Positions 26,020 to 34,275 of a DNA stretch of 64,000 nucleotides are shown here, piece by piece. The position numbers and the translations under genes are program-made. Every line of letters starts with the position of its first letter. Positions within the stretch are counted from its first letter, which is position 1. The notes below the pieces were generated by a model that worked only from the letters and a program-made list of their open reading frames with translations, did not search any database and had not been told where the DNA came from. This stretch comes from QIJE01 sp048541835 (GTDB lineage Bacteria > SZUA-79 > Acidulodesulfobacterales > Acidulodesulfobacteraceae): positions 248,001 through 312,000 of the forward strand of contig NZ_JBLEOY010000001.1 in the NCBI RefSeq assembly GCF_048541835.1, given 5' to 3'.

Positions 26020-27057
26020 ATGGGTTTATACAATATGGATTCCTATAATAATAAAAAACACATAAATAACTATTTTTACGCACAATGGCATTTTATAGAT
26101 TCTTGCAACCTGCGATGCATCCACTGCTATCAGGATGACTATGCCTATAAAAATATAGATTTTAACATCCTTAACTCTATATTTTTCAAATTAGATGCCG
26201 CTATGTCTAAATGGAAAATGAAATGTTTTATTTCGCTTTCAGGCGGAGAACCATTTTTGAAACCGGAGGGTCTTTTTTATCTCATAGACATGATAGAACA
26301 ATCAGATAATTTTAAAAACATCGCTATACTTACGAACGGCACATTAATCGATGACGATACGATTATTAAACTAAAAAAACACAAAAAGATATCTGAGATC
26401 CAGGTGTCATTAGACGGTCACAATGAAGAAACACATGATAAAATAAGGGGTGCCGGAACATTTTTGAAAGCGATTAAATCTATCAAAAGGCTAAAAAATG
26501 CAGGGATAAAAACATCAATTATGTTTACGCTACATGATAAAAATAAAGATTCTGCCGCAAATATGCCGAAACTTGCCGCTTCATTAAATATAGATATGCT
26601 GACGGTAGAACGAATGACAACCATGACAAAAACTGAAGAGCAAGATTTTTTTATTGAGGCATCGGAATTAAAAGCAATTTATTCAAATGTATATAATGAA
26701 GCAAAGAAAGAGTTTTCCGATAAAGACACTAAACTTTCTACTTCAAGACCCTTATGGAATTTAATAGACGAAAACTTAGGCGGTTATTGTCCTGTTGGGC
26801 TCTCTTCAATATGTATATTACACGACGGAACCTTACTTCCCTGCCGCAGACTCTACTTGCCAATCGGCAACATTCTGACTGACGGTCTCTTTAAAGTTTG
26901 GTATAATTCCGATATTTTATGGCAAATGAGAAAGAAAAACGATAAAAATGAATGCTTCGCTTGTTCTCACAGTGAAAGATGCGGCGGATGTAAAGCTATA
27001 AGCTATTATCACAATAATCAAGATTTAAGTTCTAAAGATCCGCAATGCTGGATATAA
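26020..27057 (+). CDS. Radical SAM/SPASM peptide-modifying enzyme of a RiPP cluster
   Basis: 345 residues. The radical SAM motif is C29-x3-C33-x2-C36 (DSCNLRCIHCYQDD), followed by SLSGGEPFLKPEG, the GGEP-type SAM-binding motif. The C-terminal SPASM domain holds cysteines for auxiliary [4Fe-4S] clusters: YCPVGLSSICILHDGTLLPCRR, then CFACSHSERCGGCKA and a final Cys three residues from the end. This architecture is shared by PqqE, the anaerobic sulfatase maturase and many sactipeptide or ranthipeptide maturases. It is followed by a PqqD-like gene and a 39-residue Cys-rich peptide gene, so it most likely cross-links that peptide (thioether or C-C). The exact chemistry cannot be read from sequence. 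An alternative ATG exists at residue 6. Confidence 0.9.
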   Translation: MGLYNMDSYNNKKHINNYFYAQWHFIDSCNLRCIHCYQDDYAYKNIDFNILNSIFFKLDAAMSKWKMKCFISLSGGEPFLKPEGLFYLIDMIEQSDNFKNIAILTNGTLIDDDTIIKLKKHKKISEIQVSLDGHNEETHDKIRGAGTFLKAIKSIKRLKNAGIKTSIMFTLHDKNKDSAANMPKLAASLNIDMLTVERMTTMTKTEEQDFFIEASELKAIYSNVYNEAKKEFSDKDTKLSTSRPLWNLIDENLGGYCPVGLSSICILHDGTLLPCRRLYLPIGNILTDGLFKVWYNSDILWQMRKKNDKNECFACSHSERCGGCKAISYYHNNQDLSSKDPQCWI

Positions 27058-27117
27058 TATTACGCAACTGTTTGATACGTAAGCCGTAACCGAAATCGTA
27101 AACAAGGAGAATATATA

Positions 27118-27381
27118 ATGCTGATGCTTTCAAATACGGTAAGTATAAAACATGAAGAAGAAAATTACATGCTTTTCGATAATTCTAATGGAAATATTTA
27201 TAAGATAAATGAGGTATCACATAAAATATTATTGTTATGTGACGGAGAAAACTCAAATGAAGATATCATCCTAAGTTTAACAAATGAATTTGACGTTGCA
27301 AGGGCAGATGTAAAAAAAGATTTTAACGACCTAATAAAAATACTCTTGAATAAACAATATATTTATGATAACGATAATTAA
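27118..27381 (+). CDS. PqqD-like RiPP recognition element protein
   Basis: 87 residues with ribosome binding site AAGGAG. The fold pattern is that of PqqD: LSNTVSIKHEEENYMLFDN, NGNIYKINEVSHKILLLCDGENSNEDI and a C-terminal helix with VKKDFNDLIKILLNKQYI. PqqD-type proteins bind the leader of a precursor peptide and present it to the radical SAM enzyme. It sits 60 bases after that enzyme and 16 bases before the precursor gene, so all three are one transcription unit. Confidence 0.85.
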   Translation: MLMLSNTVSIKHEEENYMLFDNSNGNIYKINEVSHKILLLCDGENSNEDIILSLTNEFDVARADVKKDFNDLIKILLNKQYIYDNDN

Positions 27382-27397
27382 AAAGGAGGTGAAATCT

Positions 27398-27517
27398 ATG
27401 AAAAAGATTTACAAGACACCGTCAATTCAAGAAATTTCGGCAGAAGAATTTTACAATATGTTAACAAATGACAATAATGCAAAAGGTTCTTGCTATTCTT
27501 GTAAGGGTTGCAAGTAG
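27398..27517 (+). CDS. Putative RiPP precursor peptide with C-terminal C-x2-C-x2-C core
   Basis: A 39-residue open reading frame with an excellent ribosome binding site (AAGGAGGTG, seven bases before ATG), the strongest in this area. The N-terminal ~28 residues are a plausible leader: KTPSIQEISAEEFYNML is charged and amphipathic. The last ten residues are GSCYSCKGCK, with Cys32, Cys35 and Cys38 and only small or polar residues between. No TM segment or double-Gly cleavage motif is obvious; an AKG just before the core could mark cleavage. It is the last gene of the radical SAM/PqqD unit and is followed 25 bases later by a terminator hairpin. The role as precursor is inference from context; the class of product is unknown to me. 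Confidence 0.8.
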   Translation: MKKIYKTPSIQEISAEEFYNMLTNDNNAKGSCYSCKGCK

Positions 27518-27542
27518 ACACAGTTAAATACTATCACATATT

Positions 27543-27593
27543 ATCCATAGCCCTTCTTTCGTATATCTTGATGGAAAAGGGGTTATGGATTTT
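27543..27593 (+). terminator. Rho-independent terminator of the RiPP operon
   Basis: ATCCATAGCCCTT pairs with AAGGGGTTATGGAT (two G-T pairs) across a ~20-base loop and is followed by TTTT (27590-27593). The stem is at least 12 base pairs. It begins 25 bases after the stop codon of the precursor gene and separates the cluster from cbpA. Confidence 0.75.
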
Positions 27594-27632
27594 ATTGAAA
27601 TTATTTATATTTTCTGATATAAATATACATAT

Positions 27633-28502
27633 ATGGAATACAAAGATTATTACAAGATACTTGGCGTAGATAAAAATGCTTCCGGAGATACAATAAAGAA
27701 GTCATATAGAAAACTGGCAAGAAAGTATCACCCCGACGTTAATCCTAACAATAAAACAGCAGAATCCAAATTTAAAGAGCTACAGGAAGCGTACGACGTC
27801 CTTAAGGATAAAAAGAAACGCAGAGAATACGATGAATTAGGAACCAACTATTCTAACTTTAAAAATTCCGGGGCCGGAGGAAGTCGTTCGCAGGGTGGAT
27901 ATTACCAAGGCTATTCCGGTGGGGGCGCGAACTTTAACTTTGAAGATATATTTTCGGATCTTTTTAACAGGTCGGAAAAAAAACAGGGACAAATGAAAGG
28001 AAACGACCTGATCGCTTCTATTAAGATATCTGTCATTGAAAGCGTTAAAGGAACCGAAAGAATCATAGATATAAATGGAGAAAGGATAAAAATAAAAATA
28101 CCGTCCGGTATTTCCGATGGCGGAAAAATAAAAGTTTCGGGAAAAGGTTCTCCCGGCATAAACGGCGGCGCTAACGGCAATTTATATATAACCATAACTA
28201 TCTTAGGCGATAACATATTGGAAAGAAAAGGTAATGATATTTATATAAATAAAAAAATAAAATTAACCGAAGCCATTCTTGGGGCAAAAGTAGAAGTTTC
28301 CGCAATAGAGGGAAAGTTTATGCTTAAAATCCCCCCCGGAACTCAAAACGGAACTAAATTCCGTATCTCTAAGAAGGGTGCAACAGACGTTTCCGGAAAA
28401 AGACGGGGTGACTTGATAGTTACGGTACAAGTTGATATTCCTTCTAACGTTTCGGATAAAACTAAAAAAATATTTATGGAACTTTCTAAAGAAGGATTTT
28501 AA
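27633..28502 (+). CDS. cbpA: J-domain co-chaperone, CbpA-like (type II, no zinc finger)
   Basis: 289 residues. The J domain (residues 3-67) runs YKDYYKILGVDKNASGDTI and includes the HPD motif in RKYHPDVNPNN. A Gly-rich linker (~80-105, with GGSRSQGGYYQGYSGGG) is followed by two C-terminal beta domains (~125-285). The CxxCxGxG zinc repeats of DnaJ are absent, so it is a CbpA/DnaJB-type co-chaperone that stimulates DnaK ATPase and delivers clients. The following gene looks like its modulator, CbpM, with a 21-base gap. Confidence 0.9.
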   Translation: MEYKDYYKILGVDKNASGDTIKKSYRKLARKYHPDVNPNNKTAESKFKELQEAYDVLKDKKKRREYDELGTNYSNFKNSGAGGSRSQGGYYQGYSGGGANFNFEDIFSDLFNRSEKKQGQMKGNDLIASIKISVIESVKGTERIIDINGERIKIKIPSGISDGGKIKVSGKGSPGINGGANGNLYITITILGDNILERKGNDIYINKKIKLTEAILGAKVEVSAIEGKFMLKIPPGTQNGTKFRISKKGATDVSGKRRGDLIVTVQVDIPSNVSDKTKKIFMELSKEGF

Positions 28503-28523
28503 AAGAGGGGTTTATTATTTATC

Positions 28524-28886
28524 ATGGATTGTTGTATTAACCTTGCAAGTTTTTGCAATAAAATTAACTTGGATAATGAATCCGTAATGTTTTTCGTTTA
28601 CGAAGGTGTGATTACCGTAGAACGGCAGGAAAACGAGTTTTATATTGACGATAAAACCGCAGATATACTCAGGTTTATTTCCGAGATTAAAAATGATCTT
28701 GGGGTCAATGACGAAGGGGTATCCGTGATAATAGGCTTGAGAAAAAGAATTATAGATTATCAGAATAAAATTAAAATTATGTTTGATATAATCGATAATT
28801 CTAAAAGTATTGATGAGCTTATTTCTATGCTTAAAAATAACAAAGCTTTCAACGAAACCGAAGACAATGACAACGGCAGTATCTAA
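28524..28886 (+). CDS. CbpM-like / MerR-like chaperone modulator
   Basis: 120 residues. An N-terminal acidic region is followed by a segment that reads EGVITVERQENEFYIDD and ISEIKNDLGVNDEGVSVIIGL. The second is typical of CbpM and MerR/HspR-type proteins: a conserved 'L-G-(V/I)-N-x-x-G-V' helix. CbpM binds the J domain of CbpA and inhibits it. The N-terminal Cys pair (MDCC) is unusual. The pairing with cbpA supports the role, though a DNA-binding MerR-type function cannot be excluded. Confidence 0.7.
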   Translation: MDCCINLASFCNKINLDNESVMFFVYEGVITVERQENEFYIDDKTADILRFISEIKNDLGVNDEGVSVIIGLRKRIIDYQNKIKIMFDIIDNSKSIDELISMLKNNKAFNETEDNDNGSI

Positions 28887-28932
28887 TGATTTAACAAATA
28901 TTAAAAATTAAACAAATTAATATAACTATATA

Positions 28933-29931
28933 ATGTCCTCACTGACGGTCCGTATAAAAAATTTAATCGATAACGGAGTAGAACTCCCAGATGATATTCT
29001 TTTGTCTATTTATGAACTCTCTGGATCCCCCGTTTTAGAACTTTTTTCTTTAGCCCTCGAACTTAAAGAAAAATATACTGGAAAAAGGGTCAATTTTTGT
29101 TCCATTGTTAGTGCAAAAACCGGAATATGTTCCGAAGATTGTGCATTTTGTGGTCAATCAATAATTGCCGGTAAAGAGGAGAAGAAAACAAAAATAAATA
29201 GACTTCTATCGGTTTCAGAAATAGTCAAAGCTGCAAAAATAGCCAAGAATAACGGCGCAAATGAATTTTCTATTGTAACGAGCGGAACTTCCATAAATGA
29301 CAAAAACGAACTTGAAATAATTGCCGATGCGGTTAAACATATAAAGGAAGAGGTAGGGATCGTCCCTTGTGCATCCCTCGGACTCATGAAGTATGAACAT
29401 TTATTATTTTTAAAGAACTGCGGCCTTGCAATATTTCATCATAACATTGAGACAAGCAGCAATTATTTTCCTAAAATTTGTTCTACTCACTCTTTTGCCG
29501 ACAATGTGGAGACCGTTAAATCTGCAAAACGAGCCGGACTCAAGATATGTTCCGGAGTAATAATAGGAATGGGTGAATCTAAACATGATAGGATAAATAT
29601 GGCTAAGGAAATAAAGGAATTAGATGCAGACAACATTCCGGTAAATTTCCTAAATCCGATAAAAGGTACTCTGCTTGAAAATACCGATGCATTAACACCA
29701 ATGGAATGCCTTAAGACCCTTGCAATATTTAGGCTTGTCAATCCGAAGAAGAACATCCTCGCACAGGGAGGCAGAGAACACAATCTCCGCCAACTTCAAC
29801 CCCTCGCCTTAATGGCTGGAGCAAACGGACTACTCCTCGGCAATTATCTGCTTACCTCCGGAAGAAATCCGGAACTTGACATAGAATTAACAAATGATTT
29901 AGGATTAGAACATGCCGAATATGCAGAATAA
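28933..29931 (+). CDS. bioB: Biotin synthase
   Basis: 332 residues. The radical SAM motif is C-x3-C-x2-C in GICSEDCAFCGQS. Other hallmarks are EFSIVTSGT, ASLGLM, IFHHNIETSSNYFPKICSTHSF, CSGVIIGMGES and PVNFLNPIKGTLLEN. It inserts sulfur into dethiobiotin using a second [2Fe-2S] cluster. The gene is separated from bioF-bioC by the pal, RiPP and cbpA genes. Its end overlaps ruvX by 20 bases, so these two are co-translated. Confidence 0.95.
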   Translation: MSSLTVRIKNLIDNGVELPDDILLSIYELSGSPVLELFSLALELKEKYTGKRVNFCSIVSAKTGICSEDCAFCGQSIIAGKEEKKTKINRLLSVSEIVKAAKIAKNNGANEFSIVTSGTSINDKNELEIIADAVKHIKEEVGIVPCASLGLMKYEHLLFLKNCGLAIFHHNIETSSNYFPKICSTHSFADNVETVKSAKRAGLKICSGVIIGMGESKHDRINMAKEIKELDADNIPVNFLNPIKGTLLENTDALTPMECLKTLAIFRLVNPKKNILAQGGREHNLRQLQPLALMAGANGLLLGNYLLTSGRNPELDIELTNDLGLEHAEYAE

Positions 29932-30373
29932 AAAAGCGCTGGGCGTTGACTTCGGTTTAAAGAAGATAGGTCTTTCTTTGAGCGATGATACTCAAACTAT
30001 TGCGTTTCCATTTAAATATATACATAATGACTCATTAAAAGGAGCCATTTATAAACTGAAAGAGATTATAGACCTTGAAAATATCGGGTTAATAGTTGTC
30101 GGGATGCCTATCGGCCTAAAAGGAAAACAAACGAAAATATCCATTAATATCGATAAATTTATTAAAGAATTGAAAAATGCAATCAATGGATTGGGCAACG
30201 AAACCGACGATGAAAAAATTACCATAACAATTTATGACGAGAGATTTTCCACTCTTCAGGCGCAAAAAAGCCTCATAAGTCAAAACGTTAAAAGAAAAAA
30301 AAGGAAGGAAATAATAGATTCGGTTGCTTCGGCGCTTATTTTACAATCATATCTAGATAGGAACAAGAATTAA
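29912..30373 (+). CDS. ruvX: Putative Holliday junction resolvase / pre-16S rRNA nuclease
   Basis: 153 residues. The RNase H-like fold shows as KALGVDFGLKKIGLSLSD at the N-terminus, VVGMPIGLKG in the middle, the acidic YDERFSTLQAQ and a C-terminal KRKKRKEIIDSVASALILQ. These hold the four catalytic acidic residues of YqgF. It processes the 5' end of 16S rRNA in E. coli. It starts inside the end of bioB. MltG is encoded next, as in many bacteria where yqgF and mltG are neighbours. Confidence 0.92.
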   Translation: MPNMQNKKALGVDFGLKKIGLSLSDDTQTIAFPFKYIHNDSLKGAIYKLKEIIDLENIGLIVVGMPIGLKGKQTKISINIDKFIKELKNAINGLGNETDDEKITITIYDERFSTLQAQKSLISQNVKRKKRKEIIDSVASALILQSYLDRNKN

Positions 30374-30469
30374 ATAACTTTATAATTTATTTATATCGTA
30401 TGATTATAATACTATAACGTTTTTGATTCATATTTATCTTTAACTTAAAAAAATATTAAATGTTATGTA

Positions 30470-31513
30470 ATGTGCTATTTCGATCACATACTTTATAAGC
30501 GAACCAAAAAGATAGCATTTATTCTAAAAATTATTATTCCCATAACCGTTGTCGGTTATCTTTTTTTATTCACATTTACCCCGCGATCATATATCCATAA
30601 AAAACCTGAACTTATTACCATAAAACAAGGGAATTCTCTAAGAGAGATAACATACAGACTTTATCAGAAAAAACTCATAACCAATCCATATTTATTTTAT
30701 TTTATCGGCTTTATCAGCGGTTATTCTGAATATATAGAGGCAGGCACGTACTATGTTTCTGTCAACCAGCCCCCTGCCTCTATATATCATGAATTCGTAA
30801 ACGGCAGGGTTGCCTCGGTTAAAGTAACCGTTCCGCCAGGTTTGAATATCTTCCAAATAGCTGAAATTCTGGCGAAAAATAGAATAACCGGCAAAAAATT
30901 ATTCTTAAAAGAATGCTTTGATAGAAAACTTCTTTTAAGCATAGGGATAGATGAAAAAGACGTTGAGGGCTTTTTATATCCGAATACGTATATTTTTAAG
31001 ATTGATTCTAATCCGGCAAAAATCATTAAAGAAATGGTAATGGAGTTTGACATAAAAACTAAAAATTTAAAACTCGGCTATAAAAATCTGATAATAGCGT
31101 CTATAATAACTAAAGAAGTAAATGAAAACTCTAAGAAAAATATGCGATTAGTTTCATCCGTAATTCACAATAGGCTTAAAATTAATATGCCCCTTGATAT
31201 CGACTCAACCTCTATTTATGCCATAAACCTGTTTGCGTACAAAAAATATATAAAAACGAAAAGAAACGGAAACTTTAATCCGGCTTTAAATATGAATAGT
31301 GCTTATCTCAAAATAAAATCCCCTTACAATACATACTCAAATTACGGTCTTCCGCCCACGCCTATTGCAAACCCGAATATTTCCGCTATTAAGGCTGCCG
31401 CTAATCCTGCTAAGACTCGATATTTATATTATATCTCCACGAAACACGGAAAGACGATATTCGCGAACAACCTTACCGAACAAGTAAAAAATATTAACGA
31501 ATATCTAAAATAA
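30470..31513 (+). CDS. mltG: Endolytic murein transglycosylase MltG
   Basis: 347 residues. One N-terminal transmembrane helix (~20-40) anchors the protein in the inner membrane, then a LysM-like segment (ITIKQGNSLREITYRLYQK) is followed by the YceG domain. Hallmarks are FLYPNTYIF, SIITKEVNENSKKNMRLVSSVIHNRL (which carries the catalytic Glu), MPLDIDSTSIYA and YNTYSNYGLPPTPIANPNISAI. It cuts nascent glycan strands and sets their length. Confidence 0.93.
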   Translation: MCYFDHILYKRTKKIAFILKIIIPITVVGYLFLFTFTPRSYIHKKPELITIKQGNSLREITYRLYQKKLITNPYLFYFIGFISGYSEYIEAGTYYVSVNQPPASIYHEFVNGRVASVKVTVPPGLNIFQIAEILAKNRITGKKLFLKECFDRKLLLSIGIDEKDVEGFLYPNTYIFKIDSNPAKIIKEMVMEFDIKTKNLKLGYKNLIIASIITKEVNENSKKNMRLVSSVIHNRLKINMPLDIDSTSIYAINLFAYKKYIKTKRNGNFNPALNMNSAYLKIKSPYNTYSNYGLPPTPIANPNISAIKAAANPAKTRYLYYISTKHGKTIFANNLTEQVKNINEYLK

Positions 31514-31676
31514 TGATTTAATATTGAAATCTATCCGGCGTTAAAATTTAATTAATTGTTATTTATTTTTAAACATTCTGCTATATTCTTAGTTCTTGAT
31601 TTTTTTTATTTATAATGATAATATCTCAAATATCTAATATAATATTAAAAAATAAAATTAAAGGAGGGTTGTTAAG

Positions 31677-32486
31677 ATGTATTACAAAAATCATAGCTTT
31701 GTTTTTGGACTTTTTCAAGGTCACAATGGCGTCTCTTCGAAATTTTCAAAAATTAGGCTTAAAATTATTGCTCTTCTTTTGTTTTTGTCGTTACCTATTT
31801 TTATTTTTTCCGGATGCGCTACGACCGCCGGTTCTACAACGTCTGCCAGCGGTTTGTCTTCAAACGGAGTGACATTGAGCACAAAAATGAGTTCTAGCAT
31901 ATTCTTGCAACCTGTCGCCCCTAATGACAAAATCATATACGTAAGCGCAAGGAACACTTCCACGGCTACCAGACTTAACTTTAAACAGGAACTCATCTCC
32001 TATTTAATCAATGAAGGTTATACTATCACTAATGATCCCAGAAAGGCAAACTTTATGCTTATGTCTAACGTTCTTTACATAGGAAAAAAGACAAAATCAT
32101 ACACAATGACAGGCGCTCTCGCAGGGGGGTTTGGCGGTGCATTGATCGGCTCAAGATATAATTCTGCTACCGGAGTTATCGCAGGCGGATTGGTAGGTGG
32201 ACTAATAGGCGCTGCTATCGGCTCTGCTTTTAGAAGCAAAGCATACATTATGGTAGTCGATATTCAATTAGAACAAAGGCGAAAAGGCTCATATATGACA
32301 AACAGGACTTCTACGAGTGAAGGACTGGGGAATTCCACTACAACGTATAATGCTGGAGTAAGGAATTGGGCAATATACAGGGATAGAATAGTTTCTCAGG
32401 CAAAAGCGATGAACTTAGTATTCAGCACTGCAGAACCTCTATTAAAAAAGCAGATTGCTCATTCTATTGCAAATCTGATGCCCTAA
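31677..32486 (+). CDS. TraT-like outer-membrane lipoprotein
   Basis: 269 residues with ribosome binding site AAGGAGGG. A long N-region is followed by a lipoprotein signal peptide ending at lipobox FSGC (Cys47). The mature part resembles the TraT complement-resistance family: VAPNDKIIYVSARNTSTA, then a central Gly-rich membrane segment (GALAGGFGGALIGSRYNSATGV with AGGLVGGLIGAAIGSAF). In plasmids TraT blocks mating-pair formation and complement. Chromosomal homologues occur in environmental deltaproteobacteria and their role is unknown. There is no sign of conjugation genes, so the plasmid role is unlikely. A possible -10 (TATAAT, 31611-31616) precedes it. Confidence 0.8.
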   Translation: MYYKNHSFVFGLFQGHNGVSSKFSKIRLKIIALLLFLSLPIFIFSGCATTAGSTTSASGLSSNGVTLSTKMSSSIFLQPVAPNDKIIYVSARNTSTATRLNFKQELISYLINEGYTITNDPRKANFMLMSNVLYIGKKTKSYTMTGALAGGFGGALIGSRYNSATGVIAGGLVGGLIGAAIGSAFRSKAYIMVVDIQLEQRRKGSYMTNRTSTSEGLGNSTTTYNAGVRNWAIYRDRIVSQAKAMNLVFSTAEPLLKKQIAHSIANLMP

Positions 32487-32534
32487 CATCTACGACATAG
32501 GTATGATTGAAGTTCTAAATAATATAAGGTAGAA

Positions 32535-33395
32535 ATGAAAGCTAATACGAAAATTGTGCCTGCTATATCATCAGCTATGTTTAAATTTGTTCACTATAAA
32601 GCTTTAATTTTTTATATCGGTTTGTTTTTAACTTTCACGGGTTTTGCCGTTATTACTAACATTTTCTCCGCAAATGCCGTAACCTTAAAAATAATGGCAG
32701 CCGACGCTCTCCCTAAGCCTATTACCGAAATAGGCAATATTTTCAAAAAAGAACACCCCGGCGTTAAAATAGATTATGATTTTTTAGGTGCCGGCGTTCT
32801 TAAGGGTGACATAGAAGAGGGAGCACCCTGTGATATTTTTTTATCCGCAAACAAAAAATTCCAAAGGCAGCTCGAGAGAAAGGGATTTTTAAATTCCTAC
32901 AAAGTTTTTGCATACGATTATTTAGCCGCAGCCACACCCTACAATAATCCTGCCCGCGTTACGAAATCTAATCTGATACAAAAATTAATGGATGCGAATG
33001 TTACCCTTGCTACCTCAAGCCCTCACGCCGATCCTGCCGGAGATTACACATGGGCAATGTTTAGAATAATTAATCAAAGGTTTCCGGGTGCTTTCAAAAA
33101 AATTACAAACCATACCAATCATTTGATAGATGCCGCTATGATCATGCCTGTTTTAGAAAGCGGAAATGCCGATTTAGGCATACTCTACGAATCTCAACTT
33201 TTTGAACTTAAAAGAAGCGGAGCTAAGATTAATATAATACCCATCCCAAAAAAATATAACACCAAAGCAGAATTTACTGCCTCTATTTTAAATCAGTCAA
33301 GATATAAAACCCTTGATAAAAATTTTATGCAACTTCTTTTTTCAAAAAAAGGAAAAAAGATATTGAAATACTGGGGATTTTCTCCAGTAAGATAG
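32535..33395 (+). CDS. modA: Molybdate/tungstate ABC transporter substrate-binding protein
   Basis: 286 residues. A hydrophobic segment around residues 25-50 acts as signal peptide. The mature part has ALPKPITEIGNIFKKEHPGVK, DIFLSANKKFQRQLERKG and TSSPHADPAGDYTWAMF, the family's oxyanion-binding region, then LGILYES. The DPAGDYTW segment departs from the common ADPALAPYG of ModA and leans toward WtpA/TupA-like forms. Molybdate or tungstate cannot be decided. It starts the modABC operon (79-base gap to modB). Mo or W would serve enzymes such as formate dehydrogenase, which may also need selenocysteine. Confidence 0.85.
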   Translation: MKANTKIVPAISSAMFKFVHYKALIFYIGLFLTFTGFAVITNIFSANAVTLKIMAADALPKPITEIGNIFKKEHPGVKIDYDFLGAGVLKGDIEEGAPCDIFLSANKKFQRQLERKGFLNSYKVFAYDYLAAATPYNNPARVTKSNLIQKLMDANVTLATSSPHADPAGDYTWAMFRIINQRFPGAFKKITNHTNHLIDAAMIMPVLESGNADLGILYESQLFELKRSGAKINIIPIPKKYNTKAEFTASILNQSRYKTLDKNFMQLLFSKKGKKILKYWGFSPVR

Positions 33396-33474
33396 CCATC
33401 ATAAAATTAATCGTAATTATTTAAAAACGAAAAATTATACTTTATATTAAATGCTAAAATGATAAAATTAATAA

Positions 33475-34275
33475 ATGCGTTTTAATAAAAATAAGATATT
33501 TAACATAATAGTCTATATTATCTCGTTTTTATTTTTTATTGCGCTGATACTGCTCCTTTCAGGAATATTTTTTCAAACATCCCCCGGTCTTTTTATAAAA
33601 GAATTAGAAAACGTTAATCTTTGGAATTCTATCTTTTTAAGTTTTAAAATTTCATTTATAGTTATTTTAATAAACTTAATCATAGGTATTCCGATTGCAT
33701 ATATACTGTCGTTTAATAACAGCAAAATATCTTTTATTCTCGATTCTATCTCGAATCTTCCGCTTACTACGTCACCACTCGTGATTGGTTTTGCCGTCTT
33801 GATCACTATGGGACCCCTTAACCCTGTAGGAAAGTTGTTCATAGACAACGGAATAAAATTTGTATTTACACCCCAAGGTATTGTTTTGGTGCAATTAATT
33901 ATATCGTTTCCTTTTTTTGTAAATATAGTTAAAACATCTTTCGATTCTATAAATAGAAACATAATAGACTTGAGCAAAACACTCGGCGCCGATTCGTTTG
34001 ATATCCTTTCCAAAATTATACTCCCGCTTTCTTATAACGGCATTATGGCAGGACTTGCTATAAGCTGGTCAAGATCTATGGGTGAGTATGCGGCAACACA
34101 AATGATATCCGGTGTCATTCCTAATGTAACCGAAACCGCCCCTATAGAGGTTTTCGTTAAGACAAGCTACGGCAACTACCCTGCCGCCATTGCAATTGCC
34201 GGTATTTTGATGCTCGTCTCTATGTTTTCTCTCGGGGTTTTTAAGTACTTTAGCTACAAAATGAAACCGAAATGA
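33475..34275 (+). CDS. modB: Molybdate/tungstate ABC transporter permease
   Basis: 266 residues with about five or six membrane helices. The permease loop (EAA-like) reads SKTLGADSFDILSKIILPLSYNGIMAG, which docks the ATPase. LTTSPLVIGFAVLITMGPLNPVG and SWSRSMGEYAATQMISG are characteristic of ModB/WtpB. It begins in an AT-rich leader and its stop overlaps the modC start by four bases (ATGA), so translation is coupled. Confidence 0.9.
   Translation: MRFNKNKIFNIIVYIISFLFFIALILLLSGIFFQTSPGLFIKELENVNLWNSIFLSFKISFIVILINLIIGIPIAYILSFNNSKISFILDSISNLPLTTSPLVIGFAVLITMGPLNPVGKLFIDNGIKFVFTPQGIVLVQLIISFPFFVNIVKTSFDSINRNIIDLSKTLGADSFDILSKIILPLSYNGIMAGLAISWSRSMGEYAATQMISGVIPNVTETAPIEVFVKTSYGNYPAAIAIAGILMLVSMFSLGVFKYFSYKMKPK

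Noticed and set aside
32487..32534. Molybdenum cofactor riboswitch before modA
   Set aside because: The gap is only 48 bases, too short for the Moco aptamer.
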